From Halobellus clavatus (lineage in GTDB: Archaea > Halobacteriota > Halobacteria > Halobacteriales > Haloferacaceae), in assembly GCF_900107195.1 (NCBI RefSeq), contig NZ_FNPB01000005.1:124001-188000 (forward strand): a stretch of DNA of 64,000 nt, in the 5' to 3' direction. Below, piece after piece: positions 1 to 8,325 of the stretch; position 1 is the first letter of the stretch; every line of letters begins with the position of its first letter. The notes below the pieces were generated by a model that ran no database searches, had not been told where the DNA came from, and saw only the letters and a program-made list of their open reading frames with translations. The position numbers and the translations under genes were made by a program.

Positions 1-846
1 GACGCGGCGGGCCCGGACGATCGCGGCGTCCACCCGTTCCCGGGCGGAGAAGCGGCCGCGCTCGACCGGCTCTCGGCGTATCTCTGGGAAGGCGATCACC
101 TCCGAGAGTACCGCGAGACCCGAAACGGGCTCCTCGGCGCGAACTACTCCTCGAAGTTCTCCCCGTGGCTCAACGAGGGCTGCCTGTCGCCCCGCCGCGT
201 CCACGAGGAGGTCGAGGCCTACGAGCGCGACCGCGTCGCCAACGACTCGACGTACTGGCTCCGCTTCGAACTCCGGTGGCGCGACTTCTTCCAGTTCCAG
301 GTGTTGAAACACGGCCGGCAGTTCTTCGCCCCCGGCGGTCTCAGACGCCGCGAGGACGTCGACTGGCGCTGGGACCCGACGGCGTTCGAACGGTGGGCCG
401 CCGGTGAGACCGGGATCCCGTTCGTCGACGCGAATATGCGCGAACTCGACGCGACGGGGTACCTGTCGAATCGTGGCCGGCAGAACGTCGCTTCGTTCCT
501 GACTAACGACCTCGGAATCGACTGGCGACGCGGGGCCGCACACTTCGAGACGCAACTCGTCGATTACGACGCCGCGTCCAACTATGGGAACTGGGCGTAC
601 ATCGCGGGCGTCGGCAACGACTCACGCGAGCGGGCGTTCGACGTGCTCGCGCAGGCCCGAACGTACGATCCCGACGCAGCGTACGTCACGCACTGGCTCC
701 CGGAACTCGAGGGCTTGTCGCCGGAACAGGCACACGCACCGTGGACGCTGTCGGCGGACGAGCAAGCCGCCCACGGGATCGAACTCGGCACTGACTACCC
801 ACGGCCGATGATCGACCCGACGACGTCCGGGGACGACCCAGTGTAA
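1..846 (+). CDS. Cryptochrome/photolyase family protein, DASH type (5'-truncated by the window edge)
   Basis: The reading frame is open from base 1 to a TAA at 844, so about 281 C-terminal residues are visible. They hold the helical FAD-binding part of the photolyase/cryptochrome family: the stretch RNGLLGANYSSKFSPWL followed by GCLSPR, the motif YWLRFELRWRDFF, then WAAGETGIPFVDANMREL and an N-rich SNRGRQNVASF helix ending in DYDAASNYGNWAYIAGVGND. This combination is typical of the DASH class, which binds FAD and an antenna cofactor and repairs cyclobutane dimers mainly in single-stranded DNA or acts as a blue-light receptor. The N-terminal antenna domain lies outside the window, so length and start cannot be judged. 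It converges on the DsbB-like gene 47 bp downstream. Confidence 0.9.
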   Translation, partial: DAAGPDDRGVHPFPGGEAAALDRLSAYLWEGDHLREYRETRNGLLGANYSSKFSPWLNEGCLSPRRVHEEVEAYERDRVANDSTYWLRFELRWRDFFQFQVLKHGRQFFAPGGLRRREDVDWRWDPTAFERWAAGETGIPFVDANMRELDATGYLSNRGRQNVASFLTNDLGIDWRRGAAHFETQLVDYDAASNYGNWAYIAGVGNDSRERAFDVLAQARTYDPDAAYVTHWLPELEGLSPEQAHAPWTLSADEQAAHGIELGTDYPRPMIDPTTSGDDPV

Positions 847-893
847 CCCGGCGGGCGGTCGGGCCGCGCCTGCGGACCGCGGTGGACACTCGC

Positions 894-1328
894 TCAGGAT
901 CCGGCCGTGCGGAAGCCGGACGCATCGACCCACGCGCCCGCCGTCAGCACACTCACGAGAACGAACGCGATCAGCGAGAGCCGCGGGATCGTCAGGAGCC
1001 CATCGAGCATTGGATACAGGATCGACGAACAGCCGCCGCCGACCGAGCAGGTGCCGCCGCTGCTCGGGAGCACTTGGATCGCGACGTGATACGCCGCCAC
1101 GACGACCCCCACTCCCGAGAGCGGGAGCGCCGTCCGCGCGACGCCCGGGCGATCTTCCAGCGCCGCCACGCCGAGTACGACGACCAGCGGGTACATCAGG
1201 ATCCGCTGGTACCAGCAGAGGTCACAGGGCACCAGGCCCAATCCGAGGCTGAAGTAGAGGCTTCCCACGGTCGCGACGCTCGCGACGGCGGTCGCCGCTC
1301 CGAGGACGACACGCGTGTTCGACGCCAC
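894..1328 (-). CDS. dsbB: DsbB-like disulfide bond formation membrane protein
   Basis: 144 residues from a GTG start; the frame is open further upstream but that extension is Arg-rich and unlike haloarchaeal coding sequence. Four hydrophobic segments are seen. The first periplasm-facing pair is in PCDLCWYQRILMYP (a CxxC followed by WYQR, the DsbB quinone-site signature), and the second Cys pair is in the loop SSGGTCSVGGGCSSI. In the known family DsbB reoxidises a DsbA-type thiol oxidase and passes electrons to quinone. No DsbA-like thioredoxin is next to it here. Both functional Cys pairs are present, so the enzyme is probably active. Confidence 0.88.
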   Translation of the reverse strand: MASNTRVVLGAATAVASVATVGSLYFSLGLGLVPCDLCWYQRILMYPLVVVLGVAALEDRPGVARTALPLSGVGVVVAAYHVAIQVLPSSGGTCSVGGGCSSILYPMLDGLLTIPRLSLIAFVLVSVLTAGAWVDASGFRTAGS

Positions 1329-1510
1329 GACTGGGTGTGACGGAAGCCGGGTGCTTGAACGGACCGGTCTCCCGCAGCGGCGGCCGGGTCGACTGCGGGT
1401 CCTCACCCCATCTGACAGAATCCGTTTATCACGGTTTTCTCCCATCGTAATCGCGGGAAGAAAGACTTATCATCGTTTCGTGACGGCAAATATCGTGAGG
1501 ATAGTTATCA

Positions 1511-2617
1511 ATGGGGATCAGCGAAACATACACACGCGGACGCGAGCTCGCGGTCACACGACCCGGGTCCGTTCTTCTGGGACTCGTCGGCGTCGTGCTG
1601 CTGTTCGACCTGCTCGTAAGCCTCGTGACCGGGACCCAGTCGCTAAGTGGTGTCGGATCACTCGTCTGGGACGGGCTGATGCGCGGCCTGGTCATCGGTC
1701 TCGCGGGTATCGGGCTCTCTATGACGTACAGTATTCTGAACTTCGCGAACTTCGCGCACGGGGACTACATCACGGCGGGCGCGTTCTCCGGGTGGGCGAC
1801 GACGTATCTGATCGCGGGACTGGGCCGCGCTGACGTCGGCGCGCTGCTGCTCGTCGGTGCCAGCGGATCGGTCTTCGGCGGGACGCTCGGCATCGGCGTC
1901 ACCGGGACGCCGGTGGCTGTCGTCGCCGGAATCGTCGTCGCCGGCATCTCGACCGTGTTGCTGGCGCTGCTCATCGACCGGACGGTGTTCAAACCGATCC
2001 GCGACGAGGACGGCATCACGCTGCTCATCACCAGCGTCGGCGTGGCGTTCGCCCTCCGCTATCTGATGCAGTTCGTGTTCAGTTCCAGCGTCCGGGGGAC
2101 GACGGCACAGCCGCCGTCGCTCTCGCTGTATCTCGTCGACGGGGCGGTCCGGATCAACGCACACGACATCGCTCTCGTCGTCGTCGCGGGCAGCCTGATG
2201 CTCGGCGTGCACCTGTTGTTACAGCTGACCAAACTCGGGAAAGCGATGCGGGCGATGGCCGACAACGAGGACCTCGCGCAGATCACGGGCATCCCGACGG
2301 AGCGCGTCGTCCGTGCGGTCTGGGTCGTCGGCGGCGGGCTGACCGGCGTCGCCGGCTACATCTTCATCCTCTGGAAGGGGACGCTCGGGTTTAACGACGG
2401 GTGGCTGCTGCTGCTGTTGATCTTCGCAGCGGTCATCCTCGGTGGGATCGGCTCGATCTACGGCGCGATCGTCGGCGGGCTCGCCATCGGGCTGACTGCG
2501 TCGCTCTCGGTCATCTGGATCCCCTCGTCGTTCTCTCGCGCGGCGGCGTTCTTCGTGATGATCGTCCTGCTACTCGTGAAGCCTGAAGGACTCTTCTCCG
2601 GGAGGTCGACCGCATGA
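1511..2617 (+). CDS. livH: Branched-chain amino acid-type ABC transporter permease (LivH)
   Basis: 368 residues, a polytopic membrane protein with about eight or more hydrophobic segments. LivH hallmarks: GLSMTYSILNFANFAHGDYITAGAF near residue 75, and KAMRAMADNEDLAQITGIPTERV, the cytoplasmic loop that contacts the ATPases, near residue 245. It forms the membrane channel with LivM. The ATG at 1511 has GAGG about 10 nt upstream (1497-1500) and a TATA-like TTATCA near 1466-1472. It overlaps livM by 4 bp (ATGA). The family transports branched-chain amino acids, but related systems carry urea, amides or aromatic acids, so the substrate is not settled. Confidence 0.93.
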   Translation: MGISETYTRGRELAVTRPGSVLLGLVGVVLLFDLLVSLVTGTQSLSGVGSLVWDGLMRGLVIGLAGIGLSMTYSILNFANFAHGDYITAGAFSGWATTYLIAGLGRADVGALLLVGASGSVFGGTLGIGVTGTPVAVVAGIVVAGISTVLLALLIDRTVFKPIRDEDGITLLITSVGVAFALRYLMQFVFSSSVRGTTAQPPSLSLYLVDGAVRINAHDIALVVVAGSLMLGVHLLLQLTKLGKAMRAMADNEDLAQITGIPTERVVRAVWVVGGGLTGVAGYIFILWKGTLGFNDGWLLLLLIFAAVILGGIGSIYGAIVGGLAIGLTASLSVIWIPSSFSRAAAFFVMIVLLLVKPEGLFSGRSTA

Positions 2618-3951
2618 GCGTCCGCGATGACCTCGCCGCCAGGATCCCCGGCGGCGACACCGGCCTCATCCTATCGATACTCCTGATTGTGTACGCCGCG
2701 TACGTGCTGGTCGGCGTCGGCCTCGGCTACTCGCTCCGCGGCCAGTTCAACACCATCGCCGTTCTGACGTTCTACATCGCCGTCTTCGCGATGCTGGCGC
2801 TCGCACTCAACCTCCACTGGGGGTACACGGGGCTGTTCAACATCGGCATCGTGGGATTCATGGCGATCGGCATCTACGTGATGGCGTTCGTCTCGAAACC
2901 GCTGTATCAGCCCGGGGGTGCGGCGCAGGTCGGCGGTCTGGGCCTCCCGATCATCGTCGGGATGATCGCCGGCACGGTCGCCGCGGCACTCGTGGGACTC
3001 GTGGTCGCCTTACCGGCGCTCCGGTTGCGGGCCGACTATCTCGCAATCGTGACGATCGCGATGTCGGAGATCGTCCGGTTCTCGTTCCTCTCGGGCGAAT
3101 TCGAACAGTTCGAGCTGTTCGGCACGCGCGTCGGATTCGGCGGCGGATCGGGGCTGATCCTCAACTACACGGATCCGCTGACGGCCTTCTTCGAGGTCTT
3201 CGGGTTGGGCGGGGCGTACCTCGGCCTCGTCGACGCCTTCGGCGCGCTGGTCCCCAACAACCCCAAACCGGTGGTCGACAGCCTCGTCTACGGGCTGCTC
3301 CTCCTCCTCTTCGTCGCGGCCTACTACTGGCTGCTGAAACGCACCGGCGAGTCGCCGTTCGGTCGCGTGCTCAAGGCCATCCGCGAAGACGAGGACGTCG
3401 CGAACTCTCTCGGGAAGGACACCAACCGGTTCAAGACGAAGGCGTTTATGCTCGGGTGCGGACTGATGGGGCTCGCTGGCGTGCTGTGGTTTATGCGAAG
3501 CGGCGCGGTCACGCCGAACACGTTCCGTCCCCGGATCACGTTCTTCGTGTGGATCGCGCTCATCATCGGCGGCGCCGGCTCGAACACCGGCAGCGTCCTG
3601 GGCGGCGCAGTCTTCGCCGCCTTGCTCTATCAGGGGCCGCGGTACCTGAAGAATCTCATCGACGCCGCTCTGCCGAACGCGAGCGCGCCCTCGGGGTTCG
3701 GCCCGGCTATCGCGCCGCTGGTCTCGAACGTCGACCCCACGCCCCTGCTGCTTTACACCATCGACAGCATCCGGCAGCTCCAGCTCGTGTTCATGGGGCT
3801 GGTCCTGATCTGGCTGATGCACAACCGTCCCGAGGGGATGCTCGGACACCGCAAAGAGACGGCAGCGGGGATTCCGCTGACGGCGTCGCAGGCTCGCGAT
3901 AAGACCGCCGAGACCGACGGTGGCACCACCGGGGGTGAGGCCGATGAGTGA
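2614..3951 (+). CDS. livM: Branched-chain amino acid-type ABC transporter permease (LivM)
   Basis: 445 residues, the second permease. It has the LivM signature LALALNLHWGYTGLFNIGIVGFMAIGIY (near residue 65), ALRLRADYLAIVTIAMSEIVRF, and the ATPase-contact loop GRVLKAIREDEDVANSLGKDTNRFKTKAFM around residue 255. The C-terminal tail after the last membrane segment is hydrophilic and carries HRKETAAGIPLTASQARDK. At 445 residues it is longer than most bacterial LivM (about 320-420) because of an extended loop with a LAAF/GLGGAYLG segment around residues 190-215. It starts inside the livH stop codon and overlaps livG by 8 bp, so the four genes are probably translationally coupled. Confidence 0.93.
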   Translation: MSVRDDLAARIPGGDTGLILSILLIVYAAYVLVGVGLGYSLRGQFNTIAVLTFYIAVFAMLALALNLHWGYTGLFNIGIVGFMAIGIYVMAFVSKPLYQPGGAAQVGGLGLPIIVGMIAGTVAAALVGLVVALPALRLRADYLAIVTIAMSEIVRFSFLSGEFEQFELFGTRVGFGGGSGLILNYTDPLTAFFEVFGLGGAYLGLVDAFGALVPNNPKPVVDSLVYGLLLLLFVAAYYWLLKRTGESPFGRVLKAIREDEDVANSLGKDTNRFKTKAFMLGCGLMGLAGVLWFMRSGAVTPNTFRPRITFFVWIALIIGGAGSNTGSVLGGAVFAALLYQGPRYLKNLIDAALPNASAPSGFGPAIAPLVSNVDPTPLLLYTIDSIRQLQLVFMGLVLIWLMHNRPEGMLGHRKETAAGIPLTASQARDKTAETDGGTTGGEADE

Positions 3952-4846
3952 TGTCCCGTCCAGTACCGGCAGCGAGATCGACACCGACGAACCCGACGGG
4001 GCGGCCGGCGTCCCCGACGCCGACGACGCCGAGTCGGGGTCGCTGGACCTGGGTGCCGGCGGCCCGGACGTCGGAGAGCCGTATCCGCTCGAGGTAGAGA
4101 ACCTCCGGAAGAGCTTTGGCGGGATCACCGCCGTCGACGACGCCTCCTTCAGCGTCGAGCGCGGGAGTCTCACCGGCCTCATCGGGCCGAACGGCGCGGG
4201 CAAGTCGACGACGTTCAACCTCATCACCGGGATGCTGCAGCCCGACGCCGGCTCCGTGACGTTCGACGGCGAAGAGATCACCGGCGAGACGCCACACGCA
4301 ATCGCGAACCGGGGCCTCGTCCGGACCTTCCAGATCGCCCGTGAACTCCAGGAGATGACGGTGCTCGAGAACATGATGTTGGCGCCGAAGTTCCAGCGCG
4401 GCGAGGCGCTCTGGCGCTCGGTCACACCCGGGTTCCGCGACGACGTGATCGAGCAGGAGTCTGAACTGCTCGAACGGGTCTGGGCCGTCCTCGAATTCTT
4501 CGAGATCGACCACATCGCCGAGGAGTATGCGGGGAACCTCTCGGGCGGCCAGCGGAAACTGCTCGAACTGGCACGGGCGCTCCTCACCGATCCGGATATG
4601 TTGCTCTTAGACGAGCCGTTCGCTGGCGTCAATCCGTCGCTCGAACGCCGGCTGCTCGACCACATTCACGAACTCCGCGAGCAGGGCTATACGTTCCTGC
4701 TCGTCGAACACGATATGGATCTGATAATGGAGAACTGCGAGCGGGTGATCGTCCTCCACCAGGGCCAGGTCCTGACCGAGGGCAGCCCCGACGAGATTCA
4801 GGCGAACGAAGAGGTTATCGAGGCGTACCTCGGAGGCAACGTATGA
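3944..4846 (+). CDS. livG: ABC transporter ATP-binding protein (LivG)
   Basis: 300 residues from the ATG at 3944; this start is chosen because it overlaps the livM stop (ATGAGTGA) as elsewhere in the operon. The first 45 residues are an acidic, Gly/Asp-rich extension. The nucleotide-binding domain follows: Walker A GPNGAGKST near residue 82, Q-loop in VRTFQIARE, signature NLSGGQRKLLELARAL, Walker B LLLDEPFAG and the switch His in LLVEHDMDLIM. The insert after GRIFQ-like region with LENMMLAPKFQRGEALW is typical of LivG rather than LivF. It powers LivHM together with LivF. Confidence 0.94.
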   Translation: MSDVPSSTGSEIDTDEPDGAAGVPDADDAESGSLDLGAGGPDVGEPYPLEVENLRKSFGGITAVDDASFSVERGSLTGLIGPNGAGKSTTFNLITGMLQPDAGSVTFDGEEITGETPHAIANRGLVRTFQIARELQEMTVLENMMLAPKFQRGEALWRSVTPGFRDDVIEQESELLERVWAVLEFFEIDHIAEEYAGNLSGGQRKLLELARALLTDPDMLLLDEPFAGVNPSLERRLLDHIHELREQGYTFLLVEHDMDLIMENCERVIVLHQGQVLTEGSPDEIQANEEVIEAYLGGNV

Positions 4847-5649
4847 GCGCCGACGCCGACTCCGACATCGCCACGGAGACCGTCGACAGCGACGACGCCG
4901 ACGCCGCCGGGGTCTCTCAGGAGACCGTTCCGGATCGGGAGCCCGACGCGCTGCTGGAAGTCCGCGATCTCGACGCCGGCTACGGCGACCTCCAGATTCT
5001 GACCGACGTCGACCTGGACGTCGCCGACGGCGAGTACGTCACCATCGTCGGCCCCAACGGTGCCGGCAAGTCCACCGTGATGAAGTCCGTCTTCGGACTC
5101 ACCAATCTGATGGGCGGAACCGTGCTGTTCGACGGCGGGGACATCACCGGACTCCGACCGGAGGACATCATCCACGAGGGGATCGGCTACGTGCCCCAGA
5201 ACGACAACGTGTTCGCGTCCCTGACGGTGCGTGAGAACCTCGAAATGGGCGCATATATCCTCGATGAGGTGCCACAGGACGCGCTCGATGCGGTCTTCGA
5301 TCGCTTCCCGATCCTCGAAGAGCGGGAGTCACAGAAGGCCGGAACGATGTCCGGCGGTCAACAGCAGATGCTCGCGATGGGCCGCGCGTTGATGCTCGAC
5401 CCGTCGCTGCTGCTCCTCGATGAACCCTCCGCGGGACTCGCTCCCGACCTCGTCGACGATATGTTCGATCGGATCGACGCCATCAACGACGACGGCACGG
5501 CGGTGCTGATGGTCGAACAGAACGCCAAGGAAGCACTCCGTCGGTGCGACCGCGGGTACGTCCTCGCGAACGGCAAGAACCGATATATGGACGACGGAGA
5601 CACGCTGCTGAACGACGAGCAGGTCCGTCAGGACTTCCTCGGCGGCTGA
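4843..5649 (+). CDS. livF: ABC transporter ATP-binding protein (LivF)
   Basis: 268 residues, overlapping livG by 4 bp. An acidic 35-residue leader precedes the ATPase domain. Walker A GPNGAGKST lies near residue 70, signature MSGGQQQMLAMGRALM and Walker B LLLDEPSAGLAPDLV near residues 170-200, and the LivF-type switch is VLMVEQNAKEAL. The segment IGYVPQNDNVFASLTVRENLEMGAY is characteristic of LivF. It is the last gene of the operon; 138 bp separate it from the convergent binding protein gene. No clear T-run terminator is visible on the plus strand. Confidence 0.94.
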   Translation: MSADADSDIATETVDSDDADAAGVSQETVPDREPDALLEVRDLDAGYGDLQILTDVDLDVADGEYVTIVGPNGAGKSTVMKSVFGLTNLMGGTVLFDGGDITGLRPEDIIHEGIGYVPQNDNVFASLTVRENLEMGAYILDEVPQDALDAVFDRFPILEERESQKAGTMSGGQQQMLAMGRALMLDPSLLLLDEPSAGLAPDLVDDMFDRIDAINDDGTAVLMVEQNAKEALRRCDRGYVLANGKNRYMDDGDTLLNDEQVRQDFLGG

Positions 5650-5760
5650 CGGTCGATTGCGTTCGCTCGAGACCGAGAGCCCGCCTCGAGTCGTCGGTCC
5701 CTGCCAAATCGGTGCCGCTGGCCGAACCGACGGTGCCGCGGCTCACAGTCGTCGCGGTGC

Positions 5761-5766
5761 AAAAAA
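5761..5766 (-). terminator. Oligo-T terminator for the binding protein gene
   Basis: A run of six A on the plus strand reads as TTTTTT on the minus strand, 22 nt after the stop of the binding protein gene. Oligo-T runs without a required hairpin are the usual termination signal in archaea. Confidence 0.5.
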
Positions 5767-5787
5767 TCCGGTGTCTGTGTGTTCCGA

Positions 5788-7107
5788 TCAGCTGTCGGGA
5801 GCCGAGAGCGCCGTCTCGACGACCGAGGAGTACGAGGATTCGCCGATGTTGAACGCGGTCTGGCGGTAGACCTCGCCGTCGAACGTGTCCTCGAACACGC
5901 TGGCGAAGCGGTTCGAGAGCTGCTGCCCGTAGTCGTTGTTGACGTACAGCGTCGAGACGCTGCTCACCTCGAGTCGCTCTGCCATCACCTGCGCCATCAC
6001 GCGGCCCTGCAGCCGGTCGGAGGGTGCCGTCCGGAAGATGTAGTCGTTGTCGTCCAGATTCGTCACCGACAGCGCCGTCGAGGACGGCGAACAGCCGACG
6101 ACCTCGTTGGGGATGAACACCTGCTGGGAGACCGGGACGTTGACCCCGGAGGACGCCGACCCGCAGACGCTCGGCACGCCGGCGCTGATGAGCGACTCGG
6201 CGGCGGCCGTCCCGGCGCTCGGGGACGTCTGGGTGTCTTCGACCTGCGCGTTGACCGAGAGCCCTGCGGGGTTCGCATCGTTGACCTGCATCGCCGGAAG
6301 CTGTGCGGCCTGGATCATCGGCGCCCCGACAGACGCGAGGTCGCCGGTCTCCGGCAGGAGGATCCCGACCGATATCTCGCGGTCGCTCCCGCCCGGACCG
6401 CTGTCGGCTGACGGGCCTGATCCCTCGGGGTTTTCGCCCTCGAAGCTCTGAACTTCCTGGGTCTCTGCAGCGCCCTCGTCGGCGTTGAACTCCCAGATCG
6501 CGTACGCCGCGGAGGCCGGGTCGCCGTTCTGGTCGAAGTTCGTCGCCGACGACGCGCCCTGGTAGTTCACGTCATCGCCGTTGGCGGCGGCCTCGACGCC
6601 CTCGACGAGGTTGTTCGGCGTGACGGTCATTCCCTCGGGATTCGCGATCCGTCGCATCTGATCGCGGATCGCCGTCCCGCTGTTCTCGCCCGCTGCCGCG
6701 TTCGCGAGTAACTGGAGCGCGACCGAGTCGTACGACTGGGACGTGAAGACGCCCGGCGACGAGCCGTACTCGTCCTGGAAGAGGCTGTTGAACGCGTCCT
6801 GGTTCGGGCCGCCGGCCGCGGGGGCCGTGCCCGTCACGTTCTCCATATCGTTCCCGACCTGCCCCGGCATCGCGCCGTCGCGGAGGCCGTCGGGGACCAG
6901 AATCTCCTCGCTTCCATCGGAGACACTGTAGTAGTCGCGGAACAGCTGGATCCCACTCTCAGGGTAGCCGATGACGACGAGGCCACCGGGGCCATCCGCG
7001 CCCCCGCCACCGCCGCCGCCGATACAACCGGCCAGTCCTGTCACTCCAAGCGCACCTGCAGCACCGGCGCTTTTGAGGAAGTCACGCCGTACGATATCAC
7101 GTGCCAT
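5788..7107 (-). CDS. Tat-secreted lipoprotein, branched-chain amino acid-type substrate-binding protein
   Basis: 439 residues. The N-terminus has a twin-arginine signal (RRDFLKSAGAAGALGVTG) ending in a lipobox LAGC, followed by a Gly-rich tether, so the protein is exported folded and lipid-anchored outside the membrane. The rest is a type 1 periplasmic binding fold: REISVGILLPETGDLASVGAPMIQAAQL near residue 245 and VCGSASSGVNVPVSQQVF, with the YVNNDYGQQLSNRF hinge region. The order of the conserved parts looks permuted in this listing only because the protein begins with a long lobe containing GSSPGVFTSQSYDSVALQLLANA. It is presumably the receptor for livHMGF, though it lies convergent to that operon and has its own promoter with a TATA box and dyad at 7131-7163. 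Confidence 0.88.
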   Translation of the reverse strand: MARDIVRRDFLKSAGAAGALGVTGLAGCIGGGGGGGADGPGGLVVIGYPESGIQLFRDYYSVSDGSEEILVPDGLRDGAMPGQVGNDMENVTGTAPAAGGPNQDAFNSLFQDEYGSSPGVFTSQSYDSVALQLLANAAAGENSGTAIRDQMRRIANPEGMTVTPNNLVEGVEAAANGDDVNYQGASSATNFDQNGDPASAAYAIWEFNADEGAAETQEVQSFEGENPEGSGPSADSGPGGSDREISVGILLPETGDLASVGAPMIQAAQLPAMQVNDANPAGLSVNAQVEDTQTSPSAGTAAAESLISAGVPSVCGSASSGVNVPVSQQVFIPNEVVGCSPSSTALSVTNLDDNDYIFRTAPSDRLQGRVMAQVMAERLEVSSVSTLYVNNDYGQQLSNRFASVFEDTFDGEVYRQTAFNIGESSYSSVVETALSAPDS

Positions 7108-7130
7108 ATTTCCCGAATTGTGTCTTCTCC

Positions 7131-7163
7131 CTATAAATGTGTCCGTTACAGGACTGAACGGAC
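7131..7163 (-). promoter_or_regulatory. Promoter of the binding protein gene: TATA box with adjacent inverted repeat
   Basis: On the minus strand a TATA box (ACATTTATAG, plus-strand 7131-7140) sits 24-33 nt before the ATG at 7107, the spacing expected for a leaderless haloarchaeal transcript. Directly upstream is a perfect 7-bp inverted repeat, GTCCGTT at 7141-7147 and AACGGAC at 7157-7163, with a 9-nt spacer. Its place next to the TATA/BRE fits a regulator binding site. A second TATA-like stretch (CTATATATAC) follows at about 7166-7175. Confidence 0.6.
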
Positions 7164-7353
7164 GTCTATATATACTGTTTTACCACGAAGGATATCCGAG
7201 CCTCCCGGTCCGTTGGCCCGGTGCTCGCCCCGGTGCGCACGACTCGGTCACCGCCGTGATCGACCAGAGACGACACACTGGCTCCCCACTGACTCACGCG
7301 TCTCCGCTCGCCCTCCGACAGTCTCAAGCGCTCGGGCGTTCCGGACCACACAT

Positions 7354-8046
7354 ATGAGTATCCCCTCGTTCGTCATCGGGATCGCCGGCGGGACCGGCGC
7401 GGGCAAGACCACGGTCGCCCGTCACGTCACCGAGGGCGTCGGTGACGCCGTCACCCGGATTCCGCTCGACAACTACTACGAGGACCTGAGTCACCTGGCG
7501 TTCGAGGAGCGCGAACAGGTCAACTACGACCACCCCTCGGCGTTCGAGTGGGAGCTTCTCAGAACCCAGCTCTCGACGCTGCTGGAGGGCCAGCCGATCG
7601 AGATGCCCGTCTACGACTTCGAGCGACACAACCGAACCGACGACCCAGAGCACGTCGAACCCACAGACGTCATCGTCTTAGAAGGCATCCTGGCGCTCTA
7701 CGACGAGGAGGTCAACGAGATGCTGGATCTGCGGCTCTACGTCGAAACCGACGCCGACGTCCGCATCCTGCGGCGCATCCGCCGGGACGTGATCGAACGC
7801 GGTCGGGACCTCGACGGCGTCATCGAACAGTATCTCTCGACGGTGAAACCGATGCACGAGCAGTTCGTCGAACCGACGAAGAAGCACGCCGACCTCATCG
7901 TCCCGGAGGGGGCGAACAACGTCGCGGTGAATCTGCTCGAAGAGAAGATCCGCGCCGAAATCGAGGGGTCGTCTTCGCGAACCTGGGAGCGCGAGTCGGC
8001 TGACGGGTCGGCGATGGACCAGCTTTCGGTCGACACCGACGAGTGA
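7354..8046 (+). CDS. udk: Uridine kinase / phosphoribulokinase-family kinase
   Basis: 230 residues from the ATG in CATATGAGT. The P-loop GGTGAGKTT is at residues 10-18, the uridine kinase motif DNYYED in PLDNYYEDLSHLAFEEREQVNYDHPSAFEW follows, then YDFERHNRT and a base-binding/acidic stretch VIVLEGILALYDE, the lid with RRIRRDVIERGRDLDGVIEQYLSTVKPMHEQFVEPTKKHADLIVPEG. This set matches uridine/cytidine kinases of pyrimidine salvage. The length is close to bacterial Udk (about 210). The gene stands alone, divergent from the binding protein gene. Confidence 0.9.
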   Translation: MSIPSFVIGIAGGTGAGKTTVARHVTEGVGDAVTRIPLDNYYEDLSHLAFEEREQVNYDHPSAFEWELLRTQLSTLLEGQPIEMPVYDFERHNRTDDPEHVEPTDVIVLEGILALYDEEVNEMLDLRLYVETDADVRILRRIRRDVIERGRDLDGVIEQYLSTVKPMHEQFVEPTKKHADLIVPEGANNVAVNLLEEKIRAEIEGSSSRTWERESADGSAMDQLSVDTDE

Positions 8047-8325
8047 GGAGGCTCGCCGGTGTGCGTCTATATATCCCTCAAGAGGACACTTAGCGAGTTA
8101 CTTGTACTGTTCTCGAAAAGTCCCTGTTGACGCGAGTGGGAAGCGGCCCGCGGGATGAGCTCCGCCGGACGTCGCTCGCGTCTCTTCGTGAGCCGGTCGG
8201 TCGGTGGCTCCCCCCGCCTCTCGACCGACCGTCACTTCTCTTCGACACCCCACACGCGGCGAGTCCCAGCGGGACGATACCGCCGGCAGCGCCACGTTCA
8301 AACCGGCGCGAGTCGAGGCCTCAGT
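8047..8325. other. Intergenic region before the AIR synthase-like gene
   Basis: 279 bp without a convincing gene. It holds GTCTATATATCCC near 8067-8080 soon after the udk stop and a GTTCAAAC element near 8296 that could serve as TATA box for the next gene. Open frames here are Arg/Ser-rich and not coding-like. Confidence 0.4.

Noticed and set aside
3010-4665. 551-residue open frame antisense to livM/livG
   Set aside because: Same GC effect; the liv frames carry clear motifs and the antisense translation is Arg/Ser-rich.
8155-8325. Longer start of the AIR synthase-like gene
   Set aside because: The extension is Ser/Arg-rich with no family similarity; the ATG at 8326 gives the normal start.
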